64,000 bases of DNA from Astragalus membranaceus (Eukaryota; Streptophyta; Magnoliopsida; Fabales; Fabaceae): positions 59,779,087 through 59,843,086 of the forward strand of contig CM076849.1 in assembly GCA_039519185.1 (NCBI GenBank), written 5' to 3'. The notes beneath the pieces were generated by a model. The model saw nothing but the letters and a program-made list of their open reading frames with translations. It ran no database searches and had not been told where the DNA came from. The position numbers were made by a program, and so were the translations under genes. The number at the start of each line of letters is the position of its first letter. The stretch's first letter is position 1. Of this stretch, positions 24,335 through 34,288 are shown piece by piece.

Positions 24335-25537
24335 ATGGCCGAAGAGGATAATCAGACTCTGAGAGAAGACATTGCAAAGCTGAAGGCTCAAATGAGCGAG
24401 ATGATGGTATTGAAAGATCAAATGACCGAGATGATGGCGCTGAAAGATCAAATGTATGAATTCGTGAAACTCCTCGAGAGAAAAAGTGTAGATGAAGATG
24501 TTTCAGCAGGGAATACTGAGAACAATGCTACAAGTCTTCCTCCTCCTCCCAGCTCCAAGACTCCATACACCGCTGGAATGAACATCCAGGGCTATCCAGG
24601 GCTCCCTTACGGTCTCCCAGCTGGTTACGCTCCTCCTACCATGGAAGCCAATCCAGAGGAAGTACCTTCAGGAGTCGCTGGACCTTCAGCTCAAAATACA
24701 AATGCAGAAATACCGCGAGTTCACTTCTCAAGTCCTGCGACTGCACCACAGGTCATTCCACAAGGTTATACTCCGTCACCAGTAGTAATTCATCATGCTC
24801 CTACACCGAACTCCACTGCAATGCCAATGGTTCCTCCCCACTACAACATGAGAGGACCCACTCATAACTACTCAATGGAGGACTCTCAGCCCAAGGACAA
24901 ATATCAGATGCTAGAAGAGCGCCTGAGAGCAATTGAAGGATCCAATGTCGGTGCAAGGGATGCATATGATCAGTGTCTCGTCCCTAATGTGATTATCCCA
25001 CCCAAGTTCAAAGTGCCTGACTTTGACAAATACAGAGGGGTAACTTGTCCCGCTAGCCATCTGACTATGTATTTTAGAAGAATGGCCGCATTTGCATACG
25101 ACGACAAACTGCTCGTCCATTACTTTCAGGATAGCTTGACTGGGGCAGCCTCAGTTTAGTACATGCAGTTGGAACGCACCCACATTCAATGTTGGAAAGA
25201 TCTGGCTGATGCTTTCTTAAAGCAGTACAAATACAACATCGATATGGCTCCCGATAGAGCACAGTTGCAAAATATGGTGAAAAGAAACAAAGAATCATTC
25301 AAGGAGTATGCCCAGCGTTGGAGAGGGTCGGCAGCGCAGGTAGTTCCGCCTCTACTAGAGAAAGAAATGGTATCAATGTTCATAGATACGTTGCAATCAC
25401 CCTTCTATGACAGATTAATTGGGAGTGTATCCCCTAACTTCTCAGACATGATCACCATAGGAGAAAGGTTGGAAAACGGAATGAGAAACGGGAAAATATC
25501 TTATGGTTCAGCCGAAACCAATAACCCAAAGAAGCCC
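24335..25537 (+). pseudogene. gag: Ogre-type gag, N-terminal part, nonsense codon, interrupted by the Sirevirus
   Basis: The reading frame starts at ATG 24335 with a Met/Lys-rich coiled-coil-like segment (residues 1-50, repeats of LKDQM). A Pro-rich linker follows, then a retrotransposon gag domain with HLTMYFRRMAAFAYDD, FQDSLTGAAS, KDLADAFLKQYKYN, ESFKEYAQRWR and MVSMFIDTLQSPFYD. Gag packs element RNA in virus-like particles. A TAG at 25157-25159 stands where the family has Trp (TGG), so one G-to-A change stops translation after 274 residues. The same frame then runs on to 25537. There the Sirevirus is inserted, and gag resumes at 40659 after the duplicated AGCCC. Inactive as read. Confidence 0.9.
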
Positions 25538-25983
25538 TGTTGAACCAAGGACAAACACTCTTTGTTTTGTATGATAACAAATTACATTTAGTCCACTAAT
25601 GGTTGTAGTGTATAAAAGTGCAGGGACAAAATAAAGTACAAGACATGAATGGAAAAGCAGGAAATATTAAAGTGGAGCAGCTTGGAGAAGAAGCCACCTC
25701 AGCAGTTCAAGACCTATTTGTTTATCCGCTTTCTTTAGGACACCGTGTAAGGTCCTATCACTTAAGGTCTATGACACTTAGTAGCTGAGAGATGATTTTT
25801 CAAAACATGCATGATGCATCAAAATAGTTTTGAAAAATATTTTATAAAAATTGCATGCAAACATAAAGTGGCACCATAAACCCTAAAACTATTTTGGTTG
25901 AAGGCTTGAAATCAAAATCCTATATTTTTACAAAGATAATAGATTATGGTAATAGATTAAGTGCGTGAATGTTTCAGAGCACA

Positions 25984-26328
25984 TAATCGATTACTCTCCT
26001 ATTTTAACTAAAACATATAATCGATTAGTGGCTTCCTTACTTTCCTTTTTTGACAACAAAATCGATTATAGCTTCAAATAACCAAATAATATAATCGATT
26101 AGTGGCTTTCCTTACTTTCCTTTTTTAGATCAATAATCGATTAATGCATAAAGACAACTACATCACATAATCGATTACTTGCTTGCCTTGCCTTCCTTTT
26201 GACAACAATAATCGATTAAGAGCCTTATTGAACTATATATGATAATCGATTATCAAGCTATTCCAAGTTTCCATATTTAAACAATTAATCGATTATGCAT
26301 ATGCTTTTCATGAGGGCCTAATCGATTA
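25984..26328. promoter_or_regulatory. Array of ten TAATCGATTA palindromes upstream of the LTR TATA box
   Basis: Nine exact TAATCGATTA and one AAATCGATTA start at 25984, 26018, 26059, 26092, 26134, 26168, 26209, 26243, 26286 and 26319. Two TAATAGATTA variants precede them at 25937 and 25950. Gaps alternate: 34, 41, 33, 42, 34, 41, 34, 43, 33. The array lies 50-390 bp upstream of TATAAATA, so it looks like a U3 enhancer. TAAT/ATTA half-sites resemble homeodomain sites; the binding factor is unknown. The same array is at 39162-39506 in the 3' LTR. Confidence 0.8.
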
Positions 26329-26374
26329 TACATGTCATAAATGAGAGTTTCTTTTTTTCAAACATTCCTACGCC

Positions 26375-26382
26375 TATAAATA
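26375..26382 (+). promoter_or_regulatory. TATA box of the Sirevirus 5' LTR
   Basis: TATAAATA in CGCCTATAAATAGGCAAG, a strong plant TATA box whose flanks also form a short inverted repeat (GCCTATAAATAGGC). The copy in the 3' LTR is at 39553-39560. Confidence 0.8.
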
Positions 26383-26604
26383 GGCAAGTGTGTTTCACAA
26401 TTCCAGACATCACACTTCTCAACAATTCTCTCTTCCTCTCATACGAAATTTCTAGATCTGAGAGAGAGAGAAAATAGAGCTTCAACTTTCATATCATTTT
26501 CAATTTTCCAAATCACTCATCTCTCAGTCACTATACTGTTATTATATCTGAGGTGATTGGATCATAGATCTGTGTTTGTATTCGTTACTCTATTTGTGGG
26601 GGTC

Positions 26605-26850
26605 ACTCTGAAATCCTGGGATTTGCTCTTGGGTCTCTCAATCAGGAGATTGAGTTGGTTTGAAATCCTGGGAAGTTTTCTTGGGTCTCTCAATCAGGAG
26701 ATTGAGTTGGTTTGAAATCCTGGGAGGTAATCTTGGGTCGTTCAATCAGGGAAGATTGAAGTGGTATTGAAATCCTGGGAGGTGCTCTTGGGTCGTTCAA
26801 TCAGGAGATTGAAGCGGTGTTGAAATCCTTAGCCGTGTGCTCGGGTTCTC
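26605..26850 (+). repeat. Tandem repeat of about 57 bp in the Sirevirus LTR leader
   Basis: Four to five copies of GAAATCCTGGGA...CTTGGGTC.(C)TCAATCAGGAGA(TTGA).. occur, the last one diverged. CTCAATCAGGAGATTGAG is itself a near palindrome. The array lies downstream of the TATA box, so it would be transcribed. It is repeated in the 3' LTR at about 39783-40028. Confidence 0.85.
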
Positions 26851-27477
26851 AGTTCGGGGGAATTGAGATTTTCTATTTGAAGTTGCCTGTTTGTAAAACA
26901 TTCTTCATATAGTGGTTGTCAGCAAAGTCCAAAGGTTGCAAAGCCGGAGGCCGAGGACGTAGGGCTTTTATCCCGAACCTCGCTAAATTCCTGGTGTATC
27001 TCTATCCCTACTCTTTTACTTTATTTGTCATTTGTGTTTGTTTATTGTTATACTGCGCTAAACATAAATTTCTATTTATTGTTAAAACCAATCATAGCGT
27101 AGTTAGCACAATACATCACCGCGTCTAGATCTGTCTGGTTATAATCTGGTTATAATTATACTATCACTGCGCCGATCTATTTATTGTTACGCTGCTTATA
27201 ATATCTGTCTACCCTGAACTCTAATAATAGCGTAATAGTACTTTTTGCATGATCTGCCTGTTTAGCTATAAATAATTGGTTACAGGGAATATTAAAAATA
27301 GTAACATCTTACTGTGCCTGATCTGCCTGCTTACATACATCAAATAAGTTTAAATCTCAGATTCCGCATCTGATTTAAGCAAGCATTGCAAAAGTTCTTT
27401 AAAAACCGAAAAAGAATTAAAGTTTTGCACATAACCTTATTCACCCCCCCTCTAAGGTTATCAGATAGTCTAACAAG

Positions 27478-27490
27478 TGGTATCAGAGCT
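27478..27490 (+). other. Sirevirus primer binding site, tRNA-iMet
   Basis: TGGTATCAGAGCT lies two bases after the LTR end, as usual for Ty1/copia elements. Confidence 0.93.
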
Positions 27491-27550
27491 AGAAATTGCA
27501 TATAGAGCTTTACATCTCGCAATTTAAATTTTATTTATCTATCTGTGATC

Positions 27551-28008
27551 ATGGGTTCTTTTATGAAAGAGGGGATGTCCTTCAATAGGCCACCCCTGTT
27601 TGATGGGACTAACTATGACTATTGGAGTAGTCGAATGAAATGTCATGTGCAGGCTATAGATTTCACCCTTTGGAGGATTATTGTTGATGGACCACTGATT
27701 CCTATGAAAATCAAAATTACAAAACCAGGTGGCACTGATGGAGACACTACAAAAAGTCAAGCCACCGGCAAAGCAGAAGAAGTTCCAATTGAAGACATCT
27801 ACACCATCGATCTGAGCGAGCTGAGAAAATCTGAGCTTGTCAAAATATCTCAAATTGCCAAGGCTATGAATATTCTTCACCTATCACTTTGTGAAGAAGA
27901 GTATGGAAGAGTAAAAGGGTGTCAAACAGCAAAAGAAATCTGGGATTGTCTGGAAGCTACACATGTCGGTACAAGCCAAGTAAAGGATACAAAAACTCAA
28001 TTGGTAGT
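27551..28008 (+). pseudogene. gag: Sirevirus gag, N-terminal fragment
   Basis: The natural start is ATG 27551 (MGSFMKEGMSFNRPPLFDG); an upstream in-frame GTG at 27545 is not needed. It contains NYDYWSSRMKCHVQAID, LSLCEEEYGRVKGCQTAKEI and WDCLEATHVGTSQVKDTKTQL, the start of the copia gag (UBN2-type) domain. The frame runs into the inserted SINE after KTQL. The remaining middle of gag, including any zinc knuckle, is missing between here and 31037. The lost part was therefore replaced by the SINE pair and lone LTR, not merely interrupted. Confidence 0.88.
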
Positions 28009-28322
28009 GGGAAGGGGGTTTAACTTGCACTTATGCCTCAGGTGCAAGGTTCGATTCCCACGGAAGGCAAAAACTCTACAAGAGGGGTAGAGAAGATCGT
28101 GAGGTAACAGTGGGACCGGGGTGGCCGGTGGACCTGGGCTGTTACATAAAAAGGCGCCTTTTTTATTGTAACAGCCCAGGTCCACCGCAGCGGCCACCCC
28201 GGTCCCACTGTTACCTCACGGTCTTCTCTACCCCTCTTGTAGAGTTTTTGCCTTCCGTGGGAATTGAACCTTGCACCTGAGGCATAAGTGCAAGTTAAAC
28301 ACCCTTCCCACTACCAATTGAG
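27996..28322. mobile_element. Tail-to-tail inverted pair of a tRNA-derived SINE
   Basis: Left arm about 27996-28147 and right arm about 28169-28322 are inverted copies with very few mismatches. Each arm starts with CTCAATTGGTAG (pol III A-box-like) and has GGTTCGATTCC or GGTTCAATTCC (B-box) about 45 bp inside. It ends in an A-rich tail, and the tails meet at AAAAAGGCGCCTTTTTT. The A and B boxes mark a tRNA-derived SINE. The transcript would fold into one long hairpin. No clear TSD is visible. Confidence 0.75.
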
Positions 28323-29366
28323 CGTAACACCCTAAAATAATTTAATTAAGTAATTGATTAAATTATTTAAAGTGTTGCACTAATTTTTTTACTATTATAT
28401 TAAAATATAGTATTTTATTTTAACTGAAGGGGATGGCATTGGAAATACCGGAATTTCAAGTGATGGCCCAAGAGGCCCAAGCCCATTGGCTTAGGCGCTC
28501 CTTAGGCGCTAGGGGTCTAGGTTGCGCCCCAATTGTGCCAAAAGAGAGCAAGTGAGTCGAAGGAGAGGAGAAGAGAAAGAAAGTCGAAGGAGAGGAGAAG
28601 AGAAGGAAGGGGGCGAAGCTCAAGCTAAGGAGTTAGGGTTTGTTCATCTTGATTCTAGGTAAGAGTTCCTAGTCTTTTATTATTCGATTTTCCTTCTCTT
28701 TCTAGTGCTTAGGTTTTCGATTTTCCTAACCATTACTCTTGTTGAATTTTTCGTGATGGTCCAAGAGAGAGGGAGGGCGTGATCGTGAGAAAGGGGAGAG
28801 GAAGGAGAAGATTCCTTGTTGCGGTGATTTGTCGGTGCTTCGGTGGAAAGAGCTCTAGTTCGTCATAATCAAGGTTAGGGGAGTCTCACTCTATAATAGA
28901 GAGTATAATAGGTGGTATGTAGATCATAGGGTCTTAATTGATGTTATTCGATGTTTGTTTGATTGATTGAATTGGTTGAAATTGATAAATTGTGTGAGAA
29001 AATCGATTTAGGCTTGAGTTAAGGTTTTAACATGTTGATTTCGTGTTTTGATATGTAATTGGTATGATCATAACATGTCTTATGGTTTGTGGTTGTGATT
29101 TGATTTGGAAAGAAATTGGAAATTTGATGTTTGGTGGATGTTGGGTCGCATGGGGCGCCAAGAGCCTAGGAAAATGGCGCTCTGTGTACTGTAGCAGTGG
29201 GTTTGTGTTGCGTTGCGTGTGTTGTTTGCTGCCTGGGCGTGCGTGTGTTGCTGTCTGGGCGCCTGTGCTGCCCAGAATGGCGCCTGGTGGCGCCTGTGTC
29301 ACATGGGGTGTGCGCCTAGGGGGTGGTTCACGTGAAACTCAATTTCTAAACAGTTTTTGTCGAGCC

Positions 29367-30043
29367 AAACTTTGTATTCACCTGACCAAATTGTATTTTA
29401 AGTACTTTGGCTAAAGAATTTCCAGATTTGCACTTGTTGTTTTGAAATGGTCCTATTGGGCATCGTTTTAGCTTGTGTAAAGGGGGTGTTGTGTGCAAAT
29501 CAGTTTCTGAACATATTTTCCCTAGCCAAACTTTGTATTCACCTGACCAAATTGTATTTTAAGTACTTTGGCTAAAGAATTTCCAGATTTGCACTTGTTG
29601 TTTTGAAATGGTCCTATTGGGCATCGTTTTAGCTTGTGTAAAGGGGGTGTTGTGTGCAAATCAGTTTCTGAACATATTTTCCCTAGCCAAACTTTGTATT
29701 CACCTGACCAAATTGTATTTTAAGTACTTTGGCTAAAGAATTTCCAGATTTGCACTTGTTGTTTTGAAATGGTCCTATTGGGCATCGTTTTAGCTTGTGT
29801 AAAGGGGGTGTTGTGTGCAAATCAGTTTCTGAACATATTTTCCCTAGCCAAACTTTGTATTCACCTGACCAAATTGTATTTTAAGTACTTTGGCTAAAGA
29901 ATTTCCAGATTTGCACTTGTTGTTTTGAAATGGTCCTATTGGGCATCGTTTTAGCTTGTGTAAAGGGGGTGTTGTGTGCAAATCAGTTTCTGAACATATT
30001 TTCCCTAGCCAAACTTTGTATTCACCTGACCAAATCCTATTTT
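29367..30043 (+). repeat. 161-bp tandem repeat in the lone LTR
   Basis: Copies start at 29367, 29528, 29689 and 29850 with AAACTTTGTATTCACCTGAC, and a partial fifth starts at 30011. The full copies are practically identical, so the amplification is recent. Confidence 0.93.
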
Positions 30044-30373
30044 GAACATTTTGGCTAGAACGGTTTTAATTTTTCAGGTGACCTATTATGGTTGTGCGCG
30101 TGTGTGTTGTGTTGGGCGCCAAGTGTGGCCGCCCAGGGCGCTAAGTGGTGCGTCCGTGCTTGTGTTTTGGTTTCGGTCCTAATAGTGACAGATTGGTCCC
30201 TAGTGCTAGCTTAGCCATAGAGACGTGATTGAGATGAGAAAATAAATGAGTTGATTGATGATGAGGCCATGGGGGCTACAACTAAGATTACTAAAGATGT
30301 GATATGGGGTGTATGGACCGTGTTGTTAATAATTATGATTGTGGTTTTTGTCATGGAGTCTCATGCATACATA

Positions 30374-30484
30374 AGGCTGCGGTCTGAGTTTTATATTATG
30401 ATGATAAGGCTGCGGTCTGAGTTTCTAAATTGAAATGATAAGGCTGCGGTCTGAGTCGATATTATGATGATAAGGCTGCGGTCT
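30374..30484 (+). repeat. Array of four UGCG-tetraloop hairpins in the lone LTR
   Basis: AGGC-TGCG-GTCT occurs at 30374, 30407, 30441 and 30473. In RNA it gives A-U, G-C, G-U, C-G pairs closing UGCG, a member of the UNCG tetraloop group. The position, just before ATGGTACCACATGCAT, equals that of the UUCG array in the LARD-like LTR. Confidence 0.75.
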
Positions 30485-31036
30485 GGGAAAATGGTACCAC
30501 ATGCATAACTGTATCGCATACATCCTCATGATAAGCATGTGAGTTGCTGATTGTATGAATTATTGCTATTGTGTGACTGTATGAGTGCGATACTATGATG
30601 AAATATACTTCTTATTATAGTCTTTATTATATGGTTCGAGACTCACCCTTCTGTTGTTGTTTACCACAGGTAGTCCTGAGTGAAGGCTTATTCCTTTCAC
30701 TCCCGAGTCGGTCTGCTCTGATACGTGACACCTAGGGGGTGGGCTTAGGATTCTAGAGTTATTCATTTGCTGTTGAATTTCTATTTAATGATTTTGATGA
30801 GGCTGTTGTTCGGCGCGTTAGAGATTATGTTATTTTTCCGCTGCGAGACATCTAAATTATAATGTGTGGATTTTATTGGTGAAGTCATGAGTACCCTAAA
30901 TTATTTAATGGTGTTGCGTATTATAACATGTTGATCGTTGTTAGATTAAGATTATGTGTAGCATTCCATTGAAAATGAAATTTTGAAACTCTGATCTCTA
31001 TGATAAATAGCCGGGTAGAATGGGGTGTTACAACAA

Positions 31037-31904
31037 CTATACTGACAGTGAAGAAGAGGAGGTTGCAAATGCCATTTGTCTCACGGCATGTGAAACACCT
31101 AAGGCTACTATATGGGATTGTCTTGGCACTGATAGTGACACAGACGAAGAAGAGCAAATTGCAAATGGTGTTTGTCATATGGCAAATGACTCATCTAAGG
31201 TAAGCCTTAACTCTTCTAGTCTTTCTGATTCCTCTATGCATGATGATTCATTTGATGATGCGCGTAGTAGTCACAATTTGAGTGAGGCTTTTGAAGCTCT
31301 TTATTTTGAACATGAAACTCTCTTGTTAAAATCTAAGAAATTGACAAAGAGAAACAAAAGCATGCTCACTCAAATCGAGACACTTGAAAATGAAGTAGTT
31401 AAATTGAAGAATGAGCTACATAAAACAAAACCTTTCAACCTTGAATTTCTTGAGCTTAAACAAAATTTTGAAAAAGTCAAGGTTGAAAATGAATTTTTGA
31501 AAGAATCTTTGAAAAAGTTTGAGGTTGGTGAAAAGACCTTGACCAAGCTACTTCACTCCCAACATGAATATGTTGATAGGAGAGGTATTGGGTACAAAGG
31601 TAATTCCACCTCCTCTGTTTTGAACAAGAAAATAACTTTTGTAGCTGCTACTTCAAGTTATACACCTACTGTTTTCTCATGCACCTACTGTCAAAAAGGG
31701 AACCATAGCTCTCTTAGATGTCCTATTCGTAAATTATGTGAGCTAGGTACCCTTATACCTGCCTGTAAGAAACCAAGGTGGATTGTGAAAACCTCCTTGA
31801 TAACTAACCCCAAAGGACCCAAAGAGAAATGGGTACCAAAAGTTCCTACTTGATTTTTTTTTGCAGGTATGCTTCAAGGTATAGGGGATTGGTACCTTGA
31901 TAGC
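31037..31904 (+). pseudogene. gag: Sirevirus gag C-terminal part plus first residues of protease
   Basis: The gag-derived frame starts at about 31037 (NYTDSEEEEVANAICL) and ends with a stop at 31851-31853. It has an acidic stretch, then a long coiled coil (about residues 90-190, FEALYFEHETLLLKSKKLTK and onward), then a CxxC..H..C-like TYCQKGNHSSLRC, and ends WVPKVPT. This order is typical of the Sirevirus gag C-terminus. Just downstream, 31890-31904 reads WYLDS, the beginning of the protease active-site motif, then a stop. All of protease, integrase, RT and RNase H is absent beyond that, so the element is gag-only and non-autonomous. Confidence 0.85.
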
Positions 31905-32212
31905 TGAGACACGAAGCTCATGAATCTGGTAATGCTTCACTACTCTTGAACTTGAGCAACAAAGCTAGTGAATCTGTAAGGTATACCAACTATAAATCTG
32001 CTTAATAGGTAAAGGTTGTGTGGGTAAGGAAAACACAACTATATTTATCAAGTATTAAACACTTATGTGAAGTAATTGTTTGTATGCATCAAAGCTTTTT
32101 CTCAAGTGCTATTATACTAGATCTTTGATGCACCATATTTTTGATGATACCTATATTGTTGAACCAAAGATGATTATCTTGGGTATCATACTTTTAAAAC
32201 CATGATGATCCA
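31905..32212 (+). other. Sirevirus 3' noncoding region, left part
   Basis: No ORF is supported. The region continues after the nested Ty3 element at 38322. Confidence 0.6.
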
Positions 32213-34170
32213 TGTAACACCCCAGTTTTCGAATTAATACAATTTGTGTCTATGTGCATATATTAGTAATTGCGTGATAATTTTGTATGTGTCTATTTTG
32301 CAATTAGTGTTTATTTTGGTTATATATATTATTATTCTAGTTTATTAAATAGTAGTCTAAAATTATAACATTATTATTTTATACCAATTATTTATTTTGA
32401 TGAAGGTAGCATGCTAGTTTTAAGTTTTTTTTAAGAAAAAAAAAATAATTAAAGGAATTGACAAGAAAGAGAGGTGTGGGGCGTACAACCCATGAATTCA
32501 AGTTTTATTTAAAAACAAACAAAAACCCATCTACTGTCGACACTTTCTTCGTCCACTTCTCTTGCCTGGGTTTCTTTTTTTAAATTATTAACAAAACCCT
32601 ACTGTTCATTGCCTTCAACACAGCGCAGAACCAACATACCCAACCTAGAATCTTCTCTCTTCTCATTCTCCCTCGTTTGGCTACGGATCAGTCCCAAAAC
32701 TTACAACCCAACTCGAAATTACCCTCTGAGCCCGTTTCCAACCTCCGTTTTATCAAAGGAAGCACCATTTGTTGCGTATTTTAGCACTGGGCGAACTGTT
32801 TTTCGCAGTTTTCGGCCACCACAGTTTCCGGTTGGAAAAACCGACGCCGTTTTCGGATTCTACGCGTCGAAACCTTCGGGAAGCACTAGTCTCTTTTTCG
32901 TTTCGGTGAAGTTGACGTCGGACCCCTTTTTCGGTGAGACAATTACCGTAATTCAATTTTTGTTCCGTTAGACTTCGTTTCAGTTTGAGAAATTCCAAAA
33001 TAATCAGTTTATAATTACTATTGTTTTTGTCCAGCCATATTTCACTCTCTATACAACCTGTGAATTTTTCTTCGCGCCCGTTGAGTGTTGAACTGTCGCT
33101 ACCGGCACATTTTCTTGCTCTTGTTGATACCGCAGATTACTCTTATCGAGGTAAGGGTGGGGTTCTGACCTTATAATGGTGTATATGAAGGGTTCGTATG
33201 TGGGGTTCGGGTATCCTAGGCTATCGGTGTTGTATTGTTCGTTTTATGCACATGAATTGTTTGATAATTTGCCTAGATGTGTTGAATCTATGTGCTGATA
33301 ATTGAGTGGGCAAACGATGATGTTGGATCTATGTGTTGATGTTGAATCTATGTGTTGATAATTTTGGAGTGGATTTGCAGGTGACCTTGTAACAGGTAAA
33401 ATAGCCCTATTTATATGGGCAATAAGTCGAATTATAGGCCTATGGCCAACGTGGTTTATTGTCGCTAAGTCGCTGTAGAATGATTAATTATGTCGTCCTG
33501 TGCATTCCCACTTGTCGCATTGCATGGCATCCCAAGCATTTCCAAGTCACTATTAAGTCGGAGGTTTTGCCTCATTTATAAGCCGTTGATGCCCCTATTT
33601 ACGGGTATATTTTTAAGTCGGGAGTTCTGCTCCAAATGGTACCACATGCATATGCATAGTCCGAGTCACATACAGCATAATTGTAGAATGATTGTATTGA
33701 TCAACTGTGTACTGTACTCCGATGGATTCCTTGTTATTGTGGTAGTTGTGGAATGTCTGAACCATACATGTACGTGTCTTTCATTTATGCCTTTATGTGG
33801 TTTGATATCTCACCCTTCTGTTTGAATGTTACCCCTATGCGGTAACGTGCAGGTAGTCAAGAGTGAAGGCGAAGGTTCTTCACTAGCTGAGTCGGTGTCG
33901 TCTCTGATACGTAACACTCGGGGAGGGGATTGAACTCTATTTGATTTAATTGTTTTGTTGCACGATTTTGTTTTGAAATGTTAGTCAAATTTTGACCTTA
34001 GACGAATTTTGGTGATGTTAAATGATTCTACGTGTTTTGACGTGCTTCCGCAAATGTTATAAGTCGTTTAGTTTGGTAGAAAGGAAAATGTGGCACTCCA
34101 ATGCATGTTTTAGTTTAATTCTCGCACTCTGATATTGAATGAATTAAACGGGTAGAATTGGGGTGTTACA
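32213..34170 (+). mobile_element. 5' LTR of the gag-only Ty3 element
   Basis: The 1958-bp LTR starts TGTAACACCCC and ends GGGGTGTTACA. Partner LTR is at 36358-38316. I counted about 9 differences by eye (about 0.45%). The flanking ATCCA (32208-32212 and 38317-38321) is a perfect TSD. The conserved box with GTTACC..GGTAAC lies at about 33812-33925. ORFs in it (for example 32609-32971, 33490-33825) are duplicated with the LTR and have no recognisable domain. Confidence 0.96.
33420..33660 (+). repeat. Hairpin-rich segment before ATGGTACCACATGCAT in the gag-only Ty3 LTR
   Basis: Small inverted repeats follow each other: GCCCTATTTATATGGGC, GGAGG.TTTTG.CCTC and GGAG.TTCTG.CTCC. They occupy the position that holds UNCG arrays in the two related LTRs but have larger loops. 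A copy lies in the 3' LTR, about 37565-37805. Confidence 0.5.
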
Positions 34171-34174
34171 TTAG

Positions 34175-34186
34175 TGGTATCAGAGC
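34175..34186 (+). other. Primer binding site, tRNA-iMet (gag-only Ty3)
   Basis: TGGTATCAGAGC lies four bases after the LTR, identical in position to the LARD-like element. Confidence 0.93.
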
Positions 34187-34288
34187 AGTTCGGTCTGTCC
34201 GACCAAGTTGTCGAGTCGTTGCGTAGGTTAACAATCAAGTATTGTTACTCGTTTAAAATTGTATTTTGTGTTGTAGTGATAAGCTGAA

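Larger units (their letters stand above)
25538..27475 (+). mobile_element. 5' LTR of a Sirevirus-type Ty1/copia element
   Basis: The 1938-bp LTR runs from TGTTGAACCAAGG to GATAGTCTAACA and has an equal-length partner at 38716-40653. By eye I counted about 17 substitutions between them, roughly 0.9%. The flanking AGCCC (25533-25537 and 40654-40658) is a perfect 5-bp TSD. It carries an array of TAATCGATTA palindromes, a TATA box and a 57-bp tandem repeat. Confidence 0.96.
28323..31032 (+). mobile_element. Lone LTR of a third TGTAACACC-type family
   Basis: It starts CGTAACACCC (one base off TGTAACACCC) and ends GGGGTGTTACA. No PBS or PPT lies beside it, so it looks like a solo LTR or LTR fragment of 2710 bp. 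It shares with the LARD-like LTR the GGCGCC cluster, the hairpin array before ATGGTACCACATGCAT, and the conserved CACCCTTCTGTT..GAGTGAAGGC box. The flanks TTGAG and ACAAC do not match, so there is no TSD and one or both ends are rearranged. A short ORF at 29064-29414 is not supported as a gene. Confidence 0.8.

Noticed and set aside
27545..27550. GTG at 27545 as gag start
   Set aside because: ATG at 27551 begins the usual Sirevirus gag N-terminus; GTG starts are not used in plant nuclear genes.
28001..28060. tRNA gene in the SINE arm (A-box and B-box present)
   Set aside because: No acceptor stem or anticodon arm can be formed around the boxes, and the sequence continues as SINE body.
32609..33825. 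120-aa and 111-aa ORFs that also occur at 36754-37970, a possible conserved gene pair
   Set aside because: They are duplicated because the LTRs are; no domain is visible and LTRs do not normally code.
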